Source: Bradyrhizobium sp. BRP22
GTDB lineage: Bacteria; Pseudomonadota; Alphaproteobacteria; Rhizobiales; Xanthobacteraceae
DNA: 64,000 nt
Direction of reading: 5' to 3'
Assembly: GCF_020194175.1 (NCBI RefSeq)
Contig: NZ_JADYVX010000026.1
Span: forward strand, 62,001 to 126,000
Made by a program: the position numbers and the translations under genes. Below the pieces are notes generated by a model. That model saw only the letters and a program-made list of their open reading frames with translations, searched no databases and was not told the DNA's origin. This document shows positions 43,285-50,393 of the stretch, piece by piece (the stretch's first letter is position 1; every line of letters begins with the position of its first letter).

Positions 43285-43998
43285 GTGACCGCCACCGCAC
43301 CTGTAGCCGCACCCCAGATGCGCCTCCTGATTATCGAAGACGACCGCGAATCCGCCGACTATCTCGTCAAGGCGTTCCGTGAAGTCGGCTACATCGCCGA
43401 TCTTGCCGATGATGGCGAGGAGGGCCTGTCGATGGCCCAGAGCGGCGACTATGACGTTCTGGTCGTTGACCGCATGCTGCCGAAGCGGGACGGCCTGTCC
43501 CTGATCGGGACGCTGCGCGAGAAGGGGAACCGAACGCCGGTGTTGATCCTTTCCGCGCTCGGCCAGGTCGACGATCGCATCAAGGGCCTGCGCGCCGGCG
43601 GCGACGACTACCTGCCGAAACCCTATTCATTCGCCGAGCTATTGGCCCGCGTCGAAGTGCTGTCGCGCCGCAATGTCGGTCCGGCGGAAGAGACCGTCTA
43701 TCGGGTCGGCGATCTCGAGCTCGACCGCCTGTCGCACCGCGTCGCCCGCGGCAAGGACGAGCTGACGCTGCAGCCGCGCGAGTTCCGCCTGCTCGAATAT
43801 CTGATGAAGCACGCAGGCCAGGTGGTGACGCGCACCATGCTGCTCGAGAATGTCTGGGACTATCATTTCGATCCGCAGACCAACGTCATCGACGTCCACA
43901 TCTCGCGCCTGCGCTCCAAGATCGACAAGGGCTTCGAGCGGCCGTTGCTGCACACGATCCGCGGCGCCGGATACATGATCCGTGACGGGATCCGGTAA
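43285..43998 (+). CDS. OmpR-type response regulator
   Basis: A 237-residue regulator from the GTG at 43285, chosen because GAGAGGAAG lies about eight bases upstream; an ATG at 43318 would give MRLLIIEDD directly. The receiver domain has the acidic pair (IIEDDRES), the phosphoacceptor Asp62 in VVDRMLPKRDG and the Lys in DYLPKPYS. The winged helix has TRTMLLENVWDYHFDPQTNV and HISRLRSKID. Its last eight codons (MIRDGIR-stop) are repeated in near-identical form at 44838-44861, just before the kinase gene. It follows degP and probably governs envelope stress. Confidence 0.92.
   Translation: MTATAPVAAPQMRLLIIEDDRESADYLVKAFREVGYIADLADDGEEGLSMAQSGDYDVLVVDRMLPKRDGLSLIGTLREKGNRTPVLILSALGQVDDRIKGLRAGGDDYLPKPYSFAELLARVEVLSRRNVGPAEETVYRVGDLELDRLSHRVARGKDELTLQPREFRLLEYLMKHAGQVVTRTMLLENVWDYHFDPQTNVIDVHISRLRSKIDKGFERPLLHTIRGAGYMIRDGIR
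43975..43998 (+). repeat. Left copy of 24-bp direct repeat (21/24)
   Basis: This stretch encodes the regulator's C-terminus (ATGATCCGTGACGGG then ATCCGGTAA). The copy at 44838-44861 differs at three positions. The two copies bracket the HigBA segment. In the left copy the GTG at the equivalent position of the kinase start runs only ten codons to a stop. Confidence 0.75.
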
Positions 43999-44029
43999 CG
44001 GCGGCCCCGTCTAGCATTACTGTGATTGA

Positions 44030-44082
44030 TTTGTATCACAGAGTGATACAAACGTCTTTCGTTTTGTATCTTGCCGTGATAC
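44030..44082 (+). promoter_or_regulatory. Two operator-like palindromes upstream of higBA
   Basis: The first is a perfect 10-bp inverted repeat, TTTGTATCAC (44030-44039) and GTGATACAAA (44043-44052), with a 3-base spacer. The second is an imperfect copy of the same box: TTTGTATC (44063-44070) and GTGATAC (44076-44082). Paired GTATC-N-GATAC boxes before a toxin-antitoxin pair are expected operators for the antitoxin HigA. Confidence 0.65.
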
Positions 44083-44091
44083 ATGCGTTGC

Positions 44092-44335
44092 ATGGTCAGG
44101 CGCTTCAAGGACGACCCAAGGGCTTTCCGGCTGATTTGTTGAAGGTCGCCCGCCGCAAGCTTCAGTACCTCGATGCTGCCGTTTCGCTGCAAGACCTTCG
44201 CCCACCGCCCGGTAATCGTCTCGAGCCCTCCAAGGGCGACAGGGTCGGGCAACATTCGTCCGAGTTAACGATCAATTCCGCATCTGCTTTGTGTGGACCG
44301 ACGAAGGTCCAACCGACGTCGAGTTTACGGACTAA
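44092..44335 (+). pseudogene. higB: Degraded HigB toxin (RelE superfamily)
   Basis: Pieces of a HigB toxin are spread over three frames. MVRRFKDDPRA (from ATG 44092) is in one frame. FPADLLKVARRKLQYLDAAV and PPPGNRLEPSKGDRVGQHS follow in a second, with about ten residues missing at the junction. VNDQFRICFVWTDEGPTDVE, followed by FTD, is in a third. The shift at about 44256-44261 looks like one lost base, and the expected terminal Tyr-His is replaced by TAA at 44333-44335, consistent with one extra base. RelE-fold toxins need the C-terminal segment for ribosome-dependent RNase activity, so a working toxin is unlikely. The family match is from remembered HigB sequences. Confidence 0.75.
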
Positions 44336-44386
44336 CCATCATTAGTAATCCGGGCGGGCCTCTCCGCCCAGGCCAGGAGGTCGCAA

Positions 44387-44686
44387 ATGGCAAAGAAGCT
44401 GCTGCCGATGCACCCCGGTGAAGTGCTGCGGGAGGAGTTTCTTGTTCCGCTCTCACTATCAGCCGGGGCGCTCGCGAAGGTCTGCGGTGTCCCGCGCACC
44501 AGGATCGAGCGGATTGCAAACGAGGAAACGGCGATAACGGCGGACACAGCGCTCCGGCTGTCGAGAGCGTTGAATACGTCTGCTCAGCTCTGGCTCAACT
44601 TGCAGAACGCGTATGACGTGCGAATGGCCGAGCTCGGCATTGGTCCCGAGTTGGACAAGATCAAGCCGATCGTTACAGCGGCTTGA
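44387..44686 (+). CDS. higA: HigA-type antitoxin, XRE-family
   Basis: A 99-residue antitoxin. The ATG follows GGAGG at ideal spacing, after a GGGCGG/CCGCCC hairpin (44352-44369). MAKKLLPMHPGEVLREEFL is the HigA/VapI opening, then the helix-turn-helix LSAGALAKVCGVPRTRIERI and the tail LSRALNTSAQLWLNLQNAYD. It appears complete. With its toxin broken it is an orphan; it could still repress its own promoter through the palindromes at 44030-44082. Confidence 0.9.
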   Translation: MAKKLLPMHPGEVLREEFLVPLSLSAGALAKVCGVPRTRIERIANEETAITADTALRLSRALNTSAQLWLNLQNAYDVRMAELGIGPELDKIKPIVTAA

Positions 44687-44837
44687 ATGCGAGCGCCTGC
44701 CACAAGGGATATTTCGGAGCTGCGGGAAGCGACGAGTGCCCGGCCGCATGAACGCTTTGTCACTTCTGGCGGTCGGATCGCCCATGTTAGGTTGGAAACA
44801 TCGGACAGCAATCCCCGGCAGCAACATCATGGGCAGC

Positions 44838-44861
44838 ATCATCCGTGACGGCATTCGGTAA
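44838..44861 (+). repeat. Right copy of 24-bp direct repeat
   Basis: ATCATCCGTGACGGC then ATTCGGTAA matches 21 of 24 bases of 43975-43998. It contains the GTG start codon of the kinase (44845). Between higA (ends 44686) and this repeat there is no recognisable gene; a frame ending at 44861 reproduces the regulator tail IIRDGIR. Confidence 0.75.
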
Positions 44862-46305
44862 ACTGATCCGCACCACGGCGTTCCGGCTGACGCTGGTCTA
44901 TCTGTTTCTGTTCGCGCTGTTTGCCGCCTCGCTGCTCGGCTATTTCGCGTGGAATACGCGCCGCCTGATCACCGAGCAGATCACCTCCACGGTCAATGTC
45001 GAGGTCGGCGAGGTCACCGAGATCTACAACCGGCGCGGCCTGCGCGGCCTGGCGTTGACCATCGGCAACCGGGCGCTGCGGCCGGGTGCCAATCTTTATC
45101 TCGTGACCGCGCCGAACGGGCAGGCGATCGCCGGCAATGTCGGCTCGCTGGCGCCGGGCGTGATGGGAATCGAGGGCTGGACGGAGACAGCCTATCGGCG
45201 GCTCGACGACAACGACAACACCGATCACCGCGCGCTGGTGCGCGTCACCGAAATGACCAACGGTTTCCGGCTCTTGATCGGGCGCGACCTGGAGGAGCGG
45301 CGGCGGCTGTTCGGCATCGTCGCAAAGGCAGCGCAATGGTCGATCCTGGTCGTGGTCGTGCTCGGCATCGGCGGCGGTATCTTCGTCGCGCGGCGGGTGC
45401 TGCAGCGGATCGATGCCATGACCGGCACCGCCCAGCGCATCATGGCCGGCGATCTCTCGGATCGCCTGCCGGTCGGCCGCAGCGGTGACGAGCTCGATCG
45501 TCTGGCGGAGAATCTCAACGCCATGCTGGAGCGGATCGAAGCGCTGATGACGGGGCTGAAGGAAGTCTCCGACAACATCGCCCACGACCTCAAGACGCCG
45601 CTGACACGCCTGCGCAACCGCGCCGAGGAAGCGTTGGCGCGCGCTCGCAGCGAGGCCGATTACCGCGCTGCGCTGGAGCGCACCATCGAGGAATCCGACG
45701 GCCTGATCCGCACCTTCAATGCGCTTCTGATGATCGCTCGCGCGGAGTCCGGGCAGGCACGCGGCAATATGGATGATTTCGACGCCGCCGAGGTCGCCGC
45801 CGGCATCCACGAGCTCTATGAGCCGCTCGCCGAGGACGACGGCATGAGCCTGCATGTGAAGACGGCACCGAGCCCGCTCCACGGCAACCGCGAATTGATC
45901 AGCCAGGCGCTTGCCAACCTTGTCGAGAATGCCATCAAGTATGGCAAACCGGTGGTGCAGCCGATCGACCCCGAGGCGGCGGCCGCGGCCAAGCAGATCC
46001 TGATTGAGGCGCGGCGCGAGGGCGACTCCGTGCTGCTCAGCGTCACCGACCACGGTCCCGGCATTCCCGAGGCCGACCGCAAGCATGCGGTGGAGCGATT
46101 CGTTCGTCTGGAGGCGAGCCGCACGCTGCCGGGTTCCGGTCTCGGGCTGAGCCTCGCCTCGGCGGTTGCGACACTGCATGGCGGCGAGCTCAGGCTGGGC
46201 GACGCCGAGCCCGGGCTGGTTGCGACGCTGGTGATCCCGGCGCGCGCCGGCGCGGCCGACAGGCTTGCGGGCCAAACACAGGATGTGCCACAGAAGGCCG
46301 CATGA
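44845..46305 (+). CDS. Sensor histidine kinase (HAMP, HisKA)
   Basis: A 486-residue inner-membrane kinase starting at GTG 44845 (MTAFGKLIRTTAFRLTLVYL). TM1 is about 15-37, a periplasmic domain about 38-160, TM2 about 165-182, and HAMP follows (RRVLQRIDAMTGTAQRIMAG). The H-box His247 is in NIAHDLKTPLTRLRNR; the ATPase domain has NLVENAIKYG, DHGPGIP and GSGLGLSL. It is the natural partner of the regulator at 43285, but an 846-bp gap with a HigBA remnant now separates them. Its stop overlaps the glnE start (ATGA). Confidence 0.92.
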   Translation: MTAFGKLIRTTAFRLTLVYLFLFALFAASLLGYFAWNTRRLITEQITSTVNVEVGEVTEIYNRRGLRGLALTIGNRALRPGANLYLVTAPNGQAIAGNVGSLAPGVMGIEGWTETAYRRLDDNDNTDHRALVRVTEMTNGFRLLIGRDLEERRRLFGIVAKAAQWSILVVVVLGIGGGIFVARRVLQRIDAMTGTAQRIMAGDLSDRLPVGRSGDELDRLAENLNAMLERIEALMTGLKEVSDNIAHDLKTPLTRLRNRAEEALARARSEADYRAALERTIEESDGLIRTFNALLMIARAESGQARGNMDDFDAAEVAAGIHELYEPLAEDDGMSLHVKTAPSPLHGNRELISQALANLVENAIKYGKPVVQPIDPEAAAAAKQILIEARREGDSVLLSVTDHGPGIPEADRKHAVERFVRLEASRTLPGSGLGLSLASAVATLHGGELRLGDAEPGLVATLVIPARAGAADRLAGQTQDVPQKAA

Positions 46306-49262
46306 ATGCTTCCGCGCCGGGCTCCGCGGGACATCGTCTGGCCGCGCGGTTCGCGGACGGACCGCATGTGTCCGCGCCCATTCAAGCCGAACAACGCCTG
46401 GCCGACTGGCTCGCCGAACTCGAGCCGGCGCAATCGGTCGCGCTCGCCGAGCTGCTCGGCCTTCCCTATGCGAAGCGCATCCTGCTGGGCATTGCGGAAT
46501 TCTCGCCGTTCCTGTTCGAGCTGGTGCGCGCCGACCCCGCGCGGCTGATCCGGCTGCTCTCCTGCGACCCGGAACCGCACCTGGCGTCCCTGATCGGGAA
46601 GACCTCGCACGACGTGTTCGCCGCCTCGGGCGAGACCGAGGTGATGTATCTGCTCCGCCGCATGAAGGCGGAGGCGGCGCTCCTGATCGCGCTCTGCGAC
46701 ATCGGCGGTGTCTGGCCGGTCACGCGGGTCACCGCCGCGCTGACCGATCTTGCGGTCGCCACCGTGCAATCGGCGCTGCGCTACCTGCTGCGCCAGGAGA
46801 TGGCGCGCGGCCGCCTGCATGCGCCCGACCCCGACCACCCCGAAGAGGGCAGCGGCCTGATCGTGCTCGCGATGGGCAAGATGGGCGCGGGCGAACTGAA
46901 CTATTCCAGCGATATCGACCTCATCGTCTTCTACGATCCGGCCGCGACCTCGCTGGCCGATGATATCGAGCCGCAGCCGTTCTTCGTCCGCATCACGCAG
47001 TCGATGGCGCGCATGCTGCAGCAGCGCTCCGGCGAGGGCTATGTGTTCCGCGTCGACCTGCGGCTGCGGCCTGATCCCGCTTCGACGCAGGTCGCGCTGT
47101 CAACCGATTCGGCGCTGAATTACTACGAGCGGGAAGGGCGGACCTGGGAACGCGCCGCGATGATCAAGGCGCGCCCTTGCGCCGGCGACAGCAAGGCGGG
47201 CGAGGTGCTGCTTGCGGAGATCGCCCCCTTCGTCTGGCGCAAGCATCTGGACTTCGCCGCGCTCGCCGATGTCCACGACATGAAGCGGCAGATGCAGACC
47301 TATCGCGGTCAGAGCGAGATCGCGGTCGAGGGCCACAACGTCAAGGTCGGCCGCGGCGGCATCCGCGAGATCGAGTTCTTTGCCCAGACCCAGCAGTTGA
47401 TCGCAGGCGGCCGGCATCCGGAATTGCGAGTGCGGCCGACGCTGGACGCGCTGACCGTGCTCCACTCCAGCAACTGGATCACCCGCGAGGCGCGCGACGA
47501 GCTCACGGCGGCCTATTTGTTCCTGCGCCGCGTCGAGCACCGCCTGCAGATGGTCGCCGACGAACAGACCCACACGCTGCCGGAGGATCCCGCGGCGATC
47601 GAGCGTTTCGCTCAGTTCCTCGGCTATGCGAGCAGGGCCACGTTTGCGCTGGAACTGCTCGCGCATCTCAACATCGTGCAGGGCCATTACGCCAAGCTGT
47701 TCGAGGGCGACGAGCCGACCGGCACGGCAAAGCTGCCGAAGCTGAACTATGACGCCGGCCCTGAGGACCAGCGGCTGCTCGAGCATCTCGCCAATCTCGG
47801 TTTCGAGAAGCCCGTTGCGGTCGCAAAGACCGTACAGCAATGGATTGAAGGCGACTATCGCGCGCTGCGTGTGGAAGCGACGCGCAATGCCTTCCTCGAG
47901 TTCATTCCCGGCCTGATCGATGGGCTCGCCCATGCCGAGGAGCCGGACGCTGCCGTCGCGGCGTTCGATCGTTTCCTCGGCGCGTTGCAGCGGGGCGGGC
48001 GGCTGATCACGCTGCTCAGCCAGAACCGCGACCTGGTCGCACTGGTGGCGCTGATCCTTGGCGCTGCGCCGCGGCTCGGCGACATGCTGGCGCGGCAGCC
48101 GCAGATCATGGACGGGCTGATCGATCCGCGCTTCTTCGGCGCGATGCCGGACCAGCGCGAATTGTCGGCGCGCCTCGCGACCACGCTCGGGGATGCGGAT
48201 TCCTACGAGGACTTCCTCGACCGCCTGCGGCTGTTCGGCCAGGAAAGCCTGTTCCTGATCGGCACCCGGATTCTCTCCGGCACCGTGTCGGCGCAGCAGG
48301 CCAGCGTCGCCTTTGCGGACGTCGCGGAGGGCATCGTGCACACCGTGCATGGCCTCGTCACCGACCAGTTCGCCGGGCACTACGGCCGCATCAAGGACCA
48401 GGAGACCGCGATCCTCGCCATGGGCCGGCTCGGCAGCCGCGAGATGACGGCGTCCTCCGACCTCGACCTGATCCTGCTCTACGACTACGACCACGAGAAT
48501 CCGGATTCCGACGGCGCCCGCGCGCTGCACGGTGCGCAATATTTCGCCCGCTTCACCCAGCGCCTGATCTCCGCCTTCACGACGCGGACCAATTACGGCG
48601 TGCTGTATGAGGTCGACATGCGGCTGCGCCCGTCAGGCCGCGCCGGCCCGCTGGCGTCACGGCTCGATTCGTTCGCCGAATATCAGGAGCGCGAGGCCTG
48701 GACCTGGGAGCACATGGCGCTGACGCGGGCGCGCGTGATCTCGTCGTCGCCAGCGTTCCGCGAGCGGATCGAAGCCATCATCCGCGCCGTGCTGACGCGC
48801 AAGCGCGATGCGGGCAAGACCGCCAACGATGTCCTCGAGATGCGGCGCGCGATCGCGCTCGAGAAGGGCGAGGACGACGTCTGGGACCTGAAGCTCGCCG
48901 CCGGCGGTCTCGTCGACATCGATTTCATCGCGCAATATCTGCAGCTCGTGCACGCTGCCGAGAAGCCCGACATCCTCAGCGTTTCTACGCTGACGGTGCT
49001 GGAGAATGCCGCAAAGCTCGGCGTGCTGAGCCAATCGGAGGCCGAAGTGCTGCGCTCGGCCGCGCGGCTCTATCACGACCTCACCCAGATCCTGCGGCTT
49101 TGCGTGACCGGCAAATTCAATCCGGAAACCGCGGGCGAGGATCTGCTGCGCGTGATGGCGCGGGCAGGGGACACGCCGGACTTCTCCGCCCTCGAAGCCC
49201 GCGTGCGCGAGACGCAAGGTGAGGTGAGGCGCGTGTTCAACGCGCTGATTGGCGGGCGTTAG
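46302..49262 (+). CDS. glnE: Bifunctional glutamine synthetase adenylyltransferase/deadenylylase
   Basis: A 986-residue regulator of nitrogen assimilation that adenylylates and de-adenylylates glutamine synthetase in response to PII and glutamine. Two nucleotidyltransferase domains are present: the N-terminal deadenylylase (GMGKMGAGELNYSSDIDLIV, DxD) and the C-terminal adenylylase (MGRLGSREMTASSDLDLILL, DxD), each followed by its helical domain (IREIEFFAQTQQL in the first, GLVDIDFIAQYLQL in the second). Length is normal. Coupled by ATGA overlap to the upstream kinase, a conserved rhizobial arrangement. Confidence 0.96.
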   Translation: MNASAPGSAGHRLAARFADGPHVSAPIQAEQRLADWLAELEPAQSVALAELLGLPYAKRILLGIAEFSPFLFELVRADPARLIRLLSCDPEPHLASLIGKTSHDVFAASGETEVMYLLRRMKAEAALLIALCDIGGVWPVTRVTAALTDLAVATVQSALRYLLRQEMARGRLHAPDPDHPEEGSGLIVLAMGKMGAGELNYSSDIDLIVFYDPAATSLADDIEPQPFFVRITQSMARMLQQRSGEGYVFRVDLRLRPDPASTQVALSTDSALNYYEREGRTWERAAMIKARPCAGDSKAGEVLLAEIAPFVWRKHLDFAALADVHDMKRQMQTYRGQSEIAVEGHNVKVGRGGIREIEFFAQTQQLIAGGRHPELRVRPTLDALTVLHSSNWITREARDELTAAYLFLRRVEHRLQMVADEQTHTLPEDPAAIERFAQFLGYASRATFALELLAHLNIVQGHYAKLFEGDEPTGTAKLPKLNYDAGPEDQRLLEHLANLGFEKPVAVAKTVQQWIEGDYRALRVEATRNAFLEFIPGLIDGLAHAEEPDAAVAAFDRFLGALQRGGRLITLLSQNRDLVALVALILGAAPRLGDMLARQPQIMDGLIDPRFFGAMPDQRELSARLATTLGDADSYEDFLDRLRLFGQESLFLIGTRILSGTVSAQQASVAFADVAEGIVHTVHGLVTDQFAGHYGRIKDQETAILAMGRLGSREMTASSDLDLILLYDYDHENPDSDGARALHGAQYFARFTQRLISAFTTRTNYGVLYEVDMRLRPSGRAGPLASRLDSFAEYQEREAWTWEHMALTRARVISSSPAFRERIEAIIRAVLTRKRDAGKTANDVLEMRRAIALEKGEDDVWDLKLAAGGLVDIDFIAQYLQLVHAAEKPDILSVSTLTVLENAAKLGVLSQSEAEVLRSAARLYHDLTQILRLCVTGKFNPETAGEDLLRVMARAGDTPDFSALEARVRETQGEVRRVFNALIGGR

Positions 49263-49358
49263 GCGCGGCGCCGGTTGCCACAAACTCGGTGTCGTCCCGG
49301 CCTTGAGCCGAGATCCATAACCACAGGCCTCCGTCGTGTGCTCCGCCGCAGCCGCGGC

Positions 49359-49571
49359 TTACGCCTTCTTCAATTTCTCGATCGCCTCGTGGACATAAGG
49401 GTCGAGCCCCGCGCCGCCGGCGTCGAGATGGGCGAAGATCGCCTTGCGCATCCGCGGGTCCCAGAACTTCCTGATATGCTCGGCAATGCCCGGCACCGCA
49501 CGGTCAGGCCCCTGGTTCTGGAAGAACTTTCCGATCTGGTTGGCCATGTAGATCAGTCTGTCAGGCGACAT
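49359..49571 (-). CDS. fdsD: Formate dehydrogenase delta subunit
   Basis: A 70-residue protein (MSPDRLIYMANQIGKFFQNQ, ending HEAIEKLKKA) of the FdsD family, needed for assembly or stability of NAD-dependent molybdenum formate dehydrogenase. The ATG at 49571 overlaps the end of fdhD by 11 bases; the frame is open upstream but without family residues. It is the last gene of the fdsGBA-fdhD-fdsD operon. WDPRMRKAIFAHLDAGG is characteristic. Confidence 0.92.
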   Translation of the reverse strand: MSPDRLIYMANQIGKFFQNQGPDRAVPGIAEHIRKFWDPRMRKAIFAHLDAGGAGLDPYVHEAIEKLKKA

Positions 49572-50391
49572 GGATGGCCTCTCTGGCATCGGCGTGGCCC
49601 GTGACCCGCTCCGTATGCGTGAACACTTCGAATCCGTCGGCGCGTGCGATCGCCGCAAGCGTGATGCCGGCGGCGTCCGCCATCCGCACTGCAAGCGCTG
49701 TTGGCGCCGACACCGCGACCATCAGCGGTGCGCCGATCGTCGCCGTCTTCTGCACCATCTCGACCGAGACGCGGCTCGTCAACAGCACCATGCCCTCGCT
49801 GGTCGGAACGTTCGCCTGCGCCAGCGCGCCGGCGAGCTTGTCCAGCGCATTGTGGCGACCGACGTCCTCGCGCAGCCTCACGACGCCGCGTGCGGGCGTC
49901 CAGAACGCGGCGGCATGCACCGCGCGTGTCCTGAGGTTGATCGCCTGCAGCGGCGCGATCGCCGCCATCGCGGCCATGATCTCGCGCGGTGAGAAGCTGC
50001 GGCCCTTCGGCACGATCGCGGCCGGACGAACCGCTTCGGCGATCGAATCGATGCCGCAGATGCCGCAGCCAGTGGGACCTGCGATATGCCGCCGCCGCTC
50101 GTTGATGAGCGCGGCCTTGTCGGGCGCGAGCCACATCCGCAACTCGATGCCGTCGTCGAGTTCGATGACATCCAACGTCTCGATCTCGTCCGGCGACTGC
50201 ACGATGCCTTCGCTGAGGCTGAAGCCAATGGCAAAATCGCGCAGATCCTGCGGCGTGCCCATCATGACGGCGTAGGTGCCGCCATTATAGGTCAGCGCCA
50301 GCGCCGTCTCCTCGGGGATCAGGCGCGCGCCTTCGCTGAGGCTGCCGTCGCGCCAGACCTGCCGCTCGCTGCTTATGACAGGATCGTGCAT
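49561..50391 (-). CDS. fdhD: Formate dehydrogenase accessory sulfurtransferase FdhD
   Basis: A 276-residue protein that transfers sulfur to the molybdenum cofactor of formate dehydrogenase. The Cys pair in GPTGCGICGIDS is the catalytic CxxC. FSLSEGIV and EDVGRHNALDKLAGA are family hallmarks, with SRVSVEMVQKTA further on. The ATG at 50391 has GGAG five bases upstream and is preferred to the GTG at 50397. It follows fdsA with two bases between stop and start. Called FdsC in some species. Confidence 0.94.
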   Translation of the reverse strand: MHDPVISSERQVWRDGSLSEGARLIPEETALALTYNGGTYAVMMGTPQDLRDFAIGFSLSEGIVQSPDEIETLDVIELDDGIELRMWLAPDKAALINERRRHIAGPTGCGICGIDSIAEAVRPAAIVPKGRSFSPREIMAAMAAIAPLQAINLRTRAVHAAAFWTPARGVVRLREDVGRHNALDKLAGALAQANVPTSEGMVLLTSRVSVEMVQKTATIGAPLMVAVSAPTALAVRMADAAGITLAAIARADGFEVFTHTERVTGHADAREAIHVA

Positions 50392-50393
50392 CC

